From Streptacidiphilus sp. P02-A3a (GTDB taxonomy: Bacteria > Actinomycetota > Actinomycetes > Streptomycetales > Streptomycetaceae), in contig NZ_CP048289.1 in the NCBI RefSeq assembly GCF_014084105.1, positions 2,675,922 through 2,739,921 of the forward strand: a stretch of DNA of 64,000 nucleotides, written 5' to 3'. The position numbers and the translations under genes were made by a program. Positions within the stretch are counted from its first letter, which is position 1. Each line of letters starts with the position of its first letter. The notes beneath the pieces were generated by a model. The model ran no database searches and was not told the origin of the DNA. It was given only the letters and a program-made list of their open reading frames with translations. This document shows positions 52,159 to 59,610 of this stretch, in pieces.

Positions 52159-52703
52159 CGGCGGAACTCATGGGGGAGACCACTACCGGCGCGACATTTC
52201 ATCAGGAATGGCGACCAATGAAGAAACTTCCTCCGCTTGCGGCGTCGCTCAACCTGGCGGCTCTGCCCACCGCAGTGAGTTGTTCACGGATGTTCGTCCG
52301 GCACACGTTGCACCGCTGGACCCTCCCCGAGCGGATCGACACCGCCGAGCTGGTGGTCTCAGAGTTGGTGACCAACGCCGTGAAGGCAACCGGCGTCACT
52401 ACCCTCCAACCGACGTGGGCGGAGCTGGACGGTCTGAACCTAATTAGTGTTCGCATCCTGGCGCGTGGGGATGCCTTCTCCATCCAGGTGTGGGATGCGT
52501 CGGTGGAACTCCCGGTTCAACCCGCAGCCGGCGCCGACGACGAGGCCGAGAGCGGACGAGGGTTGTTCATCGTCGGTGCCATGGCACGGCAAGTCGGACA
52601 CTTCTACCCCAGGGGTGGCGGCAAGGTGGTGTGGGCGGAGCTGGCGCTTGAGTCGCCAGTTCCAACCCTCCCGCGGCGGTCGTCGAAGACGGCGACGATC
52701 TAA
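52155..52703 (+). CDS. GHKL ATPase, RsbW/anti-sigma-like
   Basis: 182 residues with a histidine kinase-like ATPase fold: RIDTAELVVSELVTNAVKAT (N box), SIQVWDASVE (G1 box) and ESGRGLFIVGAMARQVGHFY (G2 box). Such stand-alone proteins act as anti-sigma kinases or ATP-dependent switches. A non-family head of about 25 residues precedes it; an internal ATG at 52218 is possible. Last gene of the element operon, followed by a terminator. Confidence 0.82.
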   Translation: MTAELMGETTTGATFHQEWRPMKKLPPLAASLNLAALPTAVSCSRMFVRHTLHRWTLPERIDTAELVVSELVTNAVKATGVTTLQPTWAELDGLNLISVRILARGDAFSIQVWDASVELPVQPAAGADDEAESGRGLFIVGAMARQVGHFYPRGGGKVVWAELALESPVPTLPRRSSKTATI

Positions 52704-52784
52704 CTACCCAAACCCGACCCTGATCTACTCCGTAGGGTGCTGGCTGGACTTCAGGCCATATGACGCGTTCCAACCCCGCAGCGG

Positions 52785-52817
52785 CCGTCCGTAGATTCAC
52801 TTCCCCCGTACGGACGG
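52785..52817. promoter_or_regulatory. 9-bp inverted repeat with 15-base loop
   Basis: CCGTCCGTA (52785-52793) pairs with TACGGACGG (52809-52817). It lies just before the main terminator and may be part of it or a protein site. Confidence 0.45.
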
Positions 52818-52820
52818 CAT

Positions 52821-52856
52821 GGCACCCCCGACGTGAGCACGGGCGTCGGGGGTGCC
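52821..52856 (+). terminator. Terminator of the element operon
   Basis: A perfect 13-bp stem (52821-52833 with 52844-52856) around a 10-base loop, about 120 bases after the ATPase stop. Confidence 0.8.
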
Positions 52857-52977
52857 TTACGTTCCGGTATTTAGCAGAAGAACGAGCCTCGACCCTGCAT
52901 CGTCGGCTTCCTTTGCGCTGGACGGCTCAATCTGTCATCGTGCACCTACCAGCACGGGAGCGTGGAGAGGTGCAGTC

Positions 52978-53310
52978 ATGGCGCAGAAGGTAGTAGTTGA
53001 ACTCTCTGACGACCTGGATGGGTCAGAGGCCGACGAGACCGTTACCTTTGCCTTGGACGGCGGGTCCTACGAGATCGACCTGAATAGCAAGAATGCGGCT
53101 GCACTGCGCGAGATCCTTGCCCCTTACACGTCCGCTGGACGTAAGCAAGGTGGTGCTCGACGGGGAGCCAAGCGCGTACCAGTGGCCAAGGACGCCAACC
53201 GCCCGGACCCGGGAGCAGTGCGATCCTGGGCCGCGTCCCAGGGCATCGAGGTGGCATCCCGGGGCCGTGTCCCTGCGGACGTGATCGTGAAGTTCCAGGC
53301 GGCTCACTGA
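52978..53310 (+). CDS. lsr2: Lsr2 family nucleoid-associated protein
   Basis: 110 residues: the dimerisation part (AQKVVVELSDDLDGSEADET, VTFALDGGSYEIDLNSKNAA) and the DNA-binding part (AVRSWAASQGIEVASRGRVP) with the RGR clamp that inserts in the minor groove of AT-rich DNA. Lsr2 silences foreign genes. An extra copy on an element can silence the element itself or counter the host protein. Monocistronic, with GGAGAGG upstream and two terminators after it. Confidence 0.92.
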   Translation: MAQKVVVELSDDLDGSEADETVTFALDGGSYEIDLNSKNAAALREILAPYTSAGRKQGGARRGAKRVPVAKDANRPDPGAVRSWAASQGIEVASRGRVPADVIVKFQAAH

Positions 53311-53332
53311 GCCTGTCGCACGTCCTAGAACT

Positions 53333-53359
53333 CCTCCGTGCCCCTAAGTGGCACGGAGG
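53333..53359 (+). terminator. Terminator after lsr2
   Basis: CCTCCGTGCC (53333-53342) pairs with GGCACGGAGG (53350-53359) around a 7-base loop, followed by GGTTACTT. Confidence 0.75.
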
Positions 53360-53381
53360 GGTTACTTGATTGGACGGCACC

Positions 53382-53416
53382 AGCACCCCCGGCGCGAACC
53401 TTGCGCCGGGGGTGCT
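53382..53416. terminator. Second terminator between lsr2 and the right-end genes
   Basis: A perfect 14-bp stem (53382-53395 with 53403-53416), 7-base loop, then TTTT. It can act on both converging transcripts. Confidence 0.8.
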
Positions 53417-53429
53417 TTTGGTCGCTGGA

Positions 53430-53768
53430 CTACCAGTTGAACAGAGCTGGGCGTTTACCGGTAGGTCCACTTGTAGCTATCGAAAATATGTCGTTCTGCA
53501 TGTCTACATCCGAGGATACAACCGACTCGCTTGACTGAGACCCAAAGGAATACTGGTAGATATTCGCAGTGGCGGTTTTATGCGCCGCATTTCCAGGCAC
53601 GTAGTACAGCGTCCAATTATTGGCTATGACCATGCCGCCCGTGCCGTCAGCGAGGTGCGTCAGTTGTTTGGTGACACCCGTCTTGATATCACGTGCGAAG
53701 ACTTGCAATGGAACCGTCGGCCAAGGAGCCGAGTAGTCCAGCGGTAGGTACTGGTCATCGGGATTCAT
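53430..53768 (-). CDS. Hypothetical protein at the element right end
   Basis: 112 residues (LQVFARDIKTGVTKQLTHLA, MVIANNWTLYYVPGNAAHKT), rich in Asn, Ser and Thr, unlike typical streptomycete proteins, in DNA near 50% GC. Beta-rich, perhaps a propeller-like fragment. Its ATG overlaps the stop of the integrase remnant (ATGA). It may be a foreign fragment rather than a functional gene. Confidence 0.4.
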   Translation of the reverse strand: MNPDDQYLPLDYSAPWPTVPLQVFARDIKTGVTKQLTHLADGTGGMVIANNWTLYYVPGNAAHKTATANIYQYSFGSQSSESVVSSDVDMQNDIFSIATSGPTGKRPALFNW

Positions 53769-54369
53769 GATGGCCGCATTGAGTAGCCCCGAATCACCTT
53801 GCTGAGGGGATTAATGGAGCCATTTCGGTTGCGGTAGAAGGCTGGGTAGTTGCTGTGGATGTTGCCCTTCAGCGCTTTGTCTCGGTAGAAGTCCGTGACT
53901 CGTTTTACGGTCTTTGCACTTGACTGGTTGGCGACTGCGACCAACATGCGCGCGATGGTCTGGCATCCGCGTCCGTTAGGTCGAGCGTCATTGAGGGGAG
54001 CCACAGGATAGACTTGGGGCGACCCTCTTTAAAGTAGGCGTGGCAGTATGCCTTGATGACCCGTTCTAGATCGATGGGCTGGCGGAATATACGGTCCAGA
54101 TCCCAACCGGCAATGACGTCCGTCTGGTTGTCGATGAAGTCTTGCAACCATGGCTCAAAGCCATCATCACGGATGACCTCGGGTTTATATGCTGACTTGC
54201 CGTTGTCGAAATAGTCGCATGTGGCGACACCACCCCGTGACGCAATAAGCGGGTGCACTGTCCGGAACTGGTGATTGATGCCAGGGGCGCGCTTTTTGTC
54301 CGTATCTGAAATGCGGCCATAAGGGCTCACGCGTAGTGCGGTAATGGTGGAGGTTTTATTGTCACTCAC
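53765..54369 (-). pseudogene. Frameshifted, truncated serine integrase
   Basis: From 54369, LRVSPYGRISDTDKKRAPGI carries the serine-recombinase catalytic serine and VIAGWDLDRIFRQPIDLERV the conserved middle of the resolvase domain. Near 53962 the frame changes: the protein runs on as TIARMLVAVANQSSAKTVKR in the next frame, consistent with loss of one C in GCCAG. It stops after about 200 codons in total, before the recombinase and zinc-ribbon domains of large serine integrases. Position 38 bases from the attR core fits an integrase. It should be inactive. Confidence 0.82.
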
Positions 54370-54406
54370 AAGATCATTTTATTAAGAATATGTAGTTACT
54401 GGAATA

Positions 54407-54426
54407 CCCAGCGGCCTGAACGCCCA
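54407..54426. other. Right attachment site (attR core)
   Basis: Identical to the attL core at 47168-47187. To its left lies AT-richer element DNA, to its right the original mug codons. Confidence 0.85.
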
Positions 54427-54484
54427 CTACACGGTCGACGGCATCGCGGAGGAGTTCCGGCGGGTCCGCGAGGCCGTCGGGTAG
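54407..54484 (+). pseudogene. Displaced original 3' end of mug
   Basis: The frame reads PSGLNAHYTVDGIAEEFRRV then REAVG and a TAG at 54482-54484. It matches the tail of the hybrid Mug in length and key residues and has the GC-rich codon use of the chromosome. It has no start and is a relic of the insertion. Confidence 0.88.
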
Positions 54485-54539
54485 CCGCCCGGGGGCGGTC
54501 CGGGAGCGACCCGGTGGCGGCCCGGTCCGGGCGTCCGGC

Positions 54540-56024
54540 TCAGTCGCTCACCCGTGGGGGTGCGGTCGGCCGCTCCGTGGCCATCTCCCGCTGCTGCTCG
54601 GGCACGCCCCCCGCCGCCTGCCCGGGTTCCGGCTGACCCAGGGCCGCCCGGCGGGCGACGCCGTCCGGCATGGTCAGGCTGAACAGCGCGGCCACCACGG
54701 CGATCACCGCCAGTATTCGGTAGGCGTCCTGGTAGGCCGCCACCGGCGGGTCGGCGGCGGCGTGCGGCCCGGCGTTCAGGACCAGCAGGGTGGCCACCAC
54801 CGCCGGGGCGAGCGCCCCGGCGGTCTGCCGGACCATCGTGTTCAGGGTCGAGGCATGCGCCACGTCGGCCCGCCGCACGTTGCTCAGCGAGGCCACCGTG
54901 GTCGGCATGAACACCCCGCCCATGCCGACCCCGAGCAGGAACATGTACAGCCGGAAGGTCCACAGGCTGCTGTGCAGGTCGCAGGTGGAGAGCAGCAGCA
55001 GGACGCAGGCCACCATGCCCAGCCCGATCGCGATGATCAGGCGCGGCCCGACCCTGGCGTAGAGGGCACCCGCCACCTGGACGGTCAGCAGCACCCCGAA
55101 TGCCTCGGTGAAGGTGCTGGTCCCGGACGCCAGTGCGCTCCGCCCCTGGGCCTCCTGGATGAACAGCGGCCCGAGGAACATCGCGCCCATGATCGCGACC
55201 ATGCCGACCAGGCAGATCAGGTTGGTGTCGCGGAACAACCGGTCGGCGAACAGCCGCAGCCGCAGCACCGGTTCCTCGGTGCGCAGTTGGACGAACGTCG
55301 CGGCGGCCAGCAGCGTCACGCCCCCGGCCAGTGCGGCCACCACCGGCGTCGCGGACCAGCCCTGCTGGGCGCCCTCGCACACCCCGTACATGAGCCAGGC
55401 CAGGCCACCGCCCGACAGCAGCAGCCCGGGTATGTCCAGGCGTCCGGGGGTGTGGTCGCGGTGCGGTGTCAGGAACAGCAGGCCGAACACGGTGGCGGCG
55501 AGGCCGACGGGCAGGTTGACGTAGAACACCCAGCGCCAGGAGAACCCGTCGACCAGGATCCCGCCGAGGATGGGCGCCACGGCCGGGGCGACCTGCTGCG
55601 GGAAGATCATCAGCCGGGACGCGCGGACACGTTCCTGGGCGGAGAAGGTACGGAACAGCATCGCCCCGCCGACGGGCATCAGCAGCCCGCCCGCACAGCC
55701 CTGGAGCGCCCGGTAGACGACCAGTTGGCCGAGGCTGTCGGCCGATCCGCAGAGCGCGGAGGCGAGGGTGAACAGAGCGAGGGACAGCAGCAGCACCCGC
55801 TTGCCCCCGAAGCGGTCGCCCAGCCAGGCGGAGGCGGGAAGGAACATCCCTACACAGACCGGATAGACGACCACCACGCTGTCGAGGCTGGTGGCGGCGA
55901 GGTGGAACTGGCGGCCGATGGACGGCAGGGCGACGGTGGTGATCGCCCCGTCGACGATGGACAGAAAGATGGTCGAGGCCACCATGACGGGTACGACGGT
56001 GCGTTGGCTGAGGCGGTGGGGCAC
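54540..56024 (-). CDS. DHA2-type MFS multidrug transporter
   Basis: 494 residues with about fourteen helices. Motif A (WLGDRFGGKRVLLLSLALFT), motif C-like RALQGCAGGLLMPVGGAMLF and FSWRWVFYVNLPVGLAATVF place it in the EmrB/QacA drug:proton antiporter family. It diverges from a MarR gene across a palindrome, a common efflux-repressor pair. Substrate unknown. Confidence 0.88.
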   Translation of the reverse strand: MPHRLSQRTVVPVMVASTIFLSIVDGAITTVALPSIGRQFHLAATSLDSVVVVYPVCVGMFLPASAWLGDRFGGKRVLLLSLALFTLASALCGSADSLGQLVVYRALQGCAGGLLMPVGGAMLFRTFSAQERVRASRLMIFPQQVAPAVAPILGGILVDGFSWRWVFYVNLPVGLAATVFGLLFLTPHRDHTPGRLDIPGLLLSGGGLAWLMYGVCEGAQQGWSATPVVAALAGGVTLLAAATFVQLRTEEPVLRLRLFADRLFRDTNLICLVGMVAIMGAMFLGPLFIQEAQGRSALASGTSTFTEAFGVLLTVQVAGALYARVGPRLIIAIGLGMVACVLLLLSTCDLHSSLWTFRLYMFLLGVGMGGVFMPTTVASLSNVRRADVAHASTLNTMVRQTAGALAPAVVATLLVLNAGPHAAADPPVAAYQDAYRILAVIAVVAALFSLTMPDGVARRAALGQPEPGQAAGGVPEQQREMATERPTAPPRVSD

Positions 56025-56098
56025 GGCAGGGTCCTGTGTGAGTCAGGGCATCATGAGGGCGCGTCAGAACGGGCGCGCTGGACCCGGCCGACATATAC

Positions 56099-56110
56099 TG
56101 AGCATACTCA
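56099..56110. promoter_or_regulatory. Palindromic operator between MFS and MarR genes
   Basis: TGAG-CATA-CTCA at 56099-56110 lies between the divergent starts at 56024 and 56152, in an AT-richer promoter patch. Confidence 0.5.
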
Positions 56111-56151
56111 CTATGAACGGCCTCACAATATTGGAACGAGGATCGGCGCAT

Positions 56152-56586
56152 ATGGGAGTACCAGGCAGCAGCGACATCCTGGTGGACGAGCTCTTCGCCA
56201 CCACCCAGCGACTGCAGTCCTTCGTGAACGCCCGGCTGCGCGTGCACGGCGCCTCCGTCGCCCGGCTGCGGGCGCTGCGCATGCTCGCCTCCTCGCCCGA
56301 GCCGCTGCGGATGCGGGACCTCAGCGACATGCTGGGAGTCGCCGCCAGGACGACCACCGCGCTGGTCGACTCGCTGGAGCGGGACGGCCTGGTTGAGCGG
56401 GTCCGGCATCCGGTGGACCGCAGGGCCTTCCTGGTGAGCCTCACCCCGCCGGGCCGGATCCGGCACGCCGAGGCGGAGGAGGTCGACCGGCAGGCCCTGG
56501 CCGCCGCCACGGGTCGACTCGGTTCGGCCGAGCGCGCCCGGCTGCGGGAGCTCCTGGCGCAGATCCGCGACGCCGTGGCGGAGTAG
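56152..56586 (+). CDS. MarR family regulator of the MFS transporter
   Basis: 144 residues with a MarR fold: ASVARLRALRMLASSPEPLR, LSDMLGVAARTTTALVDSLE and wing VERVRHPVDRRAFLVSLTPP. ACGAGGA sits about ten bases before the ATG at 56152; an in-frame ATG at 56113 would overlap the likely operator. Probable repressor of the divergent efflux pump and itself. Confidence 0.85.
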   Translation: MGVPGSSDILVDELFATTQRLQSFVNARLRVHGASVARLRALRMLASSPEPLRMRDLSDMLGVAARTTTALVDSLERDGLVERVRHPVDRRAFLVSLTPPGRIRHAEAEEVDRQALAAATGRLGSAERARLRELLAQIRDAVAE

Positions 56587-56642
56587 CCCCGGCCCGCAGG
56601 TCACGGCGGCTGGTTCACGACGGCCGGCTCACGGGGGACTGC

Positions 56643-57083
56643 TCAGGCCTGGGGCAGCCCCTCGGCCAGGCGGTCGAAGAACAGGGACCAGCCCTCCTTG
56701 GTCTTTATGTACTCCTCCGCGCCGAGGTGCCCCTCCTGCACGAAGGCCATCTCCGTCTTGCCGCCGAGGTCCTTGAACACCACGGTCACCAGCTCGACCA
56801 GCGGGTCGTTCGGGTCGAACGGGTTCCTCAGGGTGAGCACCAGCCGCTCGGGCGGGACCACCTCCCGGTAGTCGCCGTGGAAGTGCAGCGTGGTCGGCGC
56901 GGGATCGACATGCATGATCGCGCTCCACGCGCCGCCGGGGCGGACGTCCATCGAGACCGTCTCCAGTGGGACCTCGCTCTCGGCGCCGAACCAGCGCGCG
57001 AACTGGGCGGGCTCCGTCCAGGCGGCGAAGACCAGCTCCCGGGGCGCGTCGAAGACGCGGGTGATGCTGAAGCTGTCAGTCAT
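56643..57083 (-). CDS. SRPBCC/AHSA1 domain protein
   Basis: 146 residues with the AHSA1 pattern ITRVFDAPRELVFAAWTEPA, QFARWFGAESEVPLETVSMD, DVRPGGAWSAIMHVDP and KTKEGWSLFFDRLAEGLP. These helix-grip proteins bind hydrophobic ligands; in bacteria they often follow an ArsR gene, as here with an 8-base overlap. Ligand unknown. Confidence 0.88.
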   Translation of the reverse strand: MTDSFSITRVFDAPRELVFAAWTEPAQFARWFGAESEVPLETVSMDVRPGGAWSAIMHVDPAPTTLHFHGDYREVVPPERLVLTLRNPFDPNDPLVELVTVVFKDLGGKTEMAFVQEGHLGAEEYIKTKEGWSLFFDRLAEGLPQA

Positions 57084-57504
57084 GGTCTCTCTCCTTCTCT
57101 CGGTGTTTTCTCGGCTGCTGATCCGGCTGCTGATCCGGCTGCTGTCCGGCTGCTGTCCCGGCTTCATCCTGGAGCTCCGCCATCCGCTCCGCGAGGTGGT
57201 CGGCGAGGCGGTCGAAGCTGCGCTCCCACAGCCGTCGGTACCGCTCCAGCCAAGCGGACGCCTCGCCCAGCGGCTCTGCCTCCAGGCGGCAGGGGCGCCA
57301 CTGCGCGGACCGCCCCCGGGTGATCAGCCCGGCGCGTTCCAGCACCTTCAGGTGCTTCGACACGGCGGGCAGGCTCATCGCGAACGGTTCGGCCAGCTCG
57401 GTGACCGTCGCCTCACCGGACGCCAGCCGGGCGAGGATCGCCCTCCGAGTCGGATCGGCGAGGGCGGCGAAGACGGTACTGAGCGGGTCCGGTTCGGTTG
57501 CCAC
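57076..57504 (-). CDS. ArsR family regulator
   Basis: 142 residues. STVFAALADPTRRAILARLA and VTELAEPFAMSLPAVSKHLK, LERAGLITRGRSAQWRPCRL form the winged HTH; the tail is Gln/Glu-rich with QQPDQQPDQQP repeats. Metal-binding cysteines of the arsenic sensors are absent, so another signal is sensed. The GTG at 57504 is nine bases after AGGTGG; a TTG at 57513 is less likely. It probably controls itself and the SRPBCC gene. Confidence 0.85.
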   Translation of the reverse strand: MATEPDPLSTVFAALADPTRRAILARLASGEATVTELAEPFAMSLPAVSKHLKVLERAGLITRGRSAQWRPCRLEAEPLGEASAWLERYRRLWERSFDRLADHLAERMAELQDEAGTAAGQQPDQQPDQQPRKHREKERDHD

Positions 57505-57511
57505 GGTATTC

Positions 57512-57539
57512 AACCACCTAGTTAATTAACCTCTTGGTT
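57512..57539. promoter_or_regulatory. Palindromic operator upstream of arsR
   Basis: Outer arms AACCA (57512-57516) and TGGTT (57535-57539) flank a central palindrome TTAATTAA (57522-57529); very AT-rich for this genome and directly upstream of the ArsR start. Confidence 0.6.
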
Positions 57540-57680
57540 CACTATAGTCCGGCCGCCGCCGGTGTCAAGCGGTAGTCGGACGGTCGCGCGGATGGCTGTC
57601 CGGGGCGGCCGTCGTTGTAGTCTGGCCGCGCCCAGCGGGTCGTCCAGCCCCGCCCGTTCGCAAGGGAAACGGCCCGCCTG

Positions 57681-58592
57681 ATGGAACTCGCGTACATCCC
57701 CAGCCCCTCGCAGGGGGTCTGGCACATCGGCCCGATCCCGATCCGCGCCTACGCGCTGTGCATCCTCGCGGGCATCGCCGCCGCCCTGTGGCTCACCCGC
57801 CGCCGGTGGGTCAAGCTCGGCGGCAACGCCGACGACGTCCTGGACATCACCCTGTGGGCGGTGCCCTTCGGCATCGTCGGCGGCCGTCTGTACCACGTCA
57901 TCACCGACCCCGAGCTCTACTTCAAGGCCGGTGAGCAGCCCATCCGCGCCCTCTACATCTGGGACGGCGGGCTCGGTATCTGGGGTGCGGTGGCCCTGGG
58001 CGCGGTCGGCGCCTGGATCGGCTGCCGCAGGAAGGGCGTCCCGCTGGCGGGCTTCGCGGACGCGCTCGCCCCCGGCCTGATCCTGGCCCAGGCGATCGGA
58101 CGCTGGGGCAACTACTTCAACCAGGAGCTGTACGGCGACCCGACGAAGCTGCCCTGGGGGCTGCTGATCGACCCGGCGCACCGCCCCCCGGCCACCCCCA
58201 ACCTGGCCACCTACCAGCCGACCTTCCTCTATGAGTCGCTGTGGGACCTCGGCTGCGTGCTCCTGCTGCTGTGGGCCGACCGCAGGTGGAGCCTGCACTC
58301 GGCCCGGCTGTTCGCGCTCTACGCCGCCGCCTACACGGCCGGTCGCGGCTGGATCGAGGCGCTGCGGGACGACCACGCCAACCGCTTCCTGGGGCTGCGC
58401 CTCAACGACTGGACCTCGCTGATCGTGTTCCTGTGCGCGGTGGCCTACCTGATCGCCACCCGGGACAAGCCGGCCCCGGAGAATCCGATCGGCCGCTCCC
58501 GGATCACCGATCCCGAGGCGGAACTCGCGCCGGTCGCCGCCGGGGACGACGAGGGCCGGGGCGACCAGCGGGACGCCGAGCTCAAGGCCTGA
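57681..58592 (+). CDS. lgt: Prolipoprotein diacylglyceryl transferase Lgt
   Basis: 303 residues, seven helices. The family signature AQAIGRWGNYFNQELYG, the histidine segment GPIPIRAYALCILAGIAAAL, and FLYESLWDLGCVLLLLW are present. Lgt transfers diacylglycerol from phosphatidylglycerol to the lipobox cysteine of prolipoproteins, such as the tad-locus lipoprotein at 14589. Streptomycetes often carry two copies; whether this is the main one is unknown. Confidence 0.93.
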   Translation: MELAYIPSPSQGVWHIGPIPIRAYALCILAGIAAALWLTRRRWVKLGGNADDVLDITLWAVPFGIVGGRLYHVITDPELYFKAGEQPIRALYIWDGGLGIWGAVALGAVGAWIGCRRKGVPLAGFADALAPGLILAQAIGRWGNYFNQELYGDPTKLPWGLLIDPAHRPPATPNLATYQPTFLYESLWDLGCVLLLLWADRRWSLHSARLFALYAAAYTAGRGWIEALRDDHANRFLGLRLNDWTSLIVFLCAVAYLIATRDKPAPENPIGRSRITDPEAELAPVAAGDDEGRGDQRDAELKA

Positions 58593-58634
58593 CGCCGCCC
58601 GCCCGGTTCGGCTGTCGTCCGCCGGGCCGCTCGG

Positions 58635-59501
58635 TCAGTGCGCCGCCAGCAGGATCGCCCCGGCGAGGGCGAGCCCGGATCCGGCGGCCTGCACCGGTCG
58701 GAGCCGCTCGCCGACCAGGATCCGGGCGCAGAGCGCGGTGACCACCGGGTAGAGCGAGGCCAGCACCGCCGCCACCGCCACCGAGCCGGTCTGGCTGGAC
58801 AGCACGAACATGCCGTTCGCGGCCACATCGCCGAGGCCCACCGCGACCAGTCCGGTGAGGGCGCGGGCGCCCAGGCCGGTGAGGTCGGCCAGCCGGTAGT
58901 CCTCCGGGCGGCGGCGGGCGGCTCGCAGCAGTGCGCCGCCGCCGACGACCAGGTTGCAGCTCCGCTGCACCAGCAGCGCGAGCAGCAGTCCGGCCGCTCC
59001 GGTCGTGGCCTGCGCCATCAGCGCCATCACCCCGCCGAAGCCGAAGGCCGCGACCAGGGTGAGCAGCACCGCCGTCCGCTGTACCGGGGCCCCGCGCAGC
59101 TGTGGTCCGCCCGCGAGCACCACCCCGACCGCGGCCACGGCGATCCCGGCCGCCTGCATGGCCCCGGGCCGCTCGCCCAGCAGCAGGCCGACGCCGACCG
59201 GCACCGCCACGCCCACGGTGGCCAGTGGGGAGACGACCCCCATCGGGCCGAGGGCGAGCGCCCGGTAGAAGGCGATCATCGCGATCGGCCCGATCAGTCC
59301 CGCCCCGGCGGCGTACAGCAGTCGGGGCGAACCGGTGTCGAAGCCACCCGTCGCCGTCACGCTGACCAGCAGCACGAGCGTGGCCGCGGCCTGCGAGGCG
59401 ACCACCACGACCAGGGCCGGCAGCCGCCGGGTGAGCAGTCCGCCGCCGAAGTCGGAGACACCCCAGAGCACACTGCAGATCAGGGCGTAGACGGCAGTCA
59501 T
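58635..59501 (-). CDS. EamA/DMT family transporter
   Basis: 288 residues with ten hydrophobic segments in two five-helix halves (VYALICSVLWGVSDFGGGLL, MIAFYRALALGPMGVVSPLA; SVAVAAVLASLYPVVTALCA). The drug/metabolite transporter family exports amino acids or metabolites. It diverges from the XRE-cupin gene across a palindrome. Start at 59501 with GAGGT seven bases upstream. Confidence 0.85.
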   Translation of the reverse strand: MTAVYALICSVLWGVSDFGGGLLTRRLPALVVVVASQAAATLVLLVSVTATGGFDTGSPRLLYAAGAGLIGPIAMIAFYRALALGPMGVVSPLATVGVAVPVGVGLLLGERPGAMQAAGIAVAAVGVVLAGGPQLRGAPVQRTAVLLTLVAAFGFGGVMALMAQATTGAAGLLLALLVQRSCNLVVGGGALLRAARRRPEDYRLADLTGLGARALTGLVAVGLGDVAANGMFVLSSQTGSVAVAAVLASLYPVVTALCARILVGERLRPVQAAGSGLALAGAILLAAH

Positions 59502-59551
59502 GGGGGAGACCTCGCAGTACAGTGCGGTGGACCGTGGGTGCACTTCACTGT

Positions 59552-59569
59552 AGTTCATTCTGATGAACT
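59552..59569. promoter_or_regulatory. Perfect 7-bp inverted repeat, likely XRE-cupin operator
   Basis: AGTTCAT (59552-59558) and ATGAACT (59563-59569) with a 4-base spacer, centred between the divergent transporter and regulator starts. Confidence 0.65.
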
Positions 59570-59610
59570 GCTGAGTGCATTATGTTGGCCCTCTACTTCC
59601 AGGACCGCCC

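Larger units (their letters stand above)
52704..52977. other. Terminator region and lsr2 upstream sequence
   Basis: 274 bases without a gene. It holds the inverted repeat 52785-52817 and the terminator 52821-52856; the remaining 120 bases before 52978 should carry the lsr2 promoter, but no consensus is obvious. Confidence 0.5.
47168..54426. mobile_element. Integrated element inserted in mug
   Basis: About 7.2 kb between 20-bp direct repeats. Inside, base composition falls clearly below that of the flanks, most strongly at 53430-54400, and codon use changes. It carries regulators, a six-gene operon, lsr2 and a broken serine integrase next to the right end. No conjugation, capsid or replication gene is seen, so it is a small, now probably immobile, cargo island. 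Boundaries are supported by the displaced mug 3' end. Confidence 0.88.

Noticed and set aside
47188-54406. Prophage or conjugative element.
   Set aside because: No capsid, tail, terminase, FtsK-like translocase or replication gene is present, so only a small integrated island is supported.
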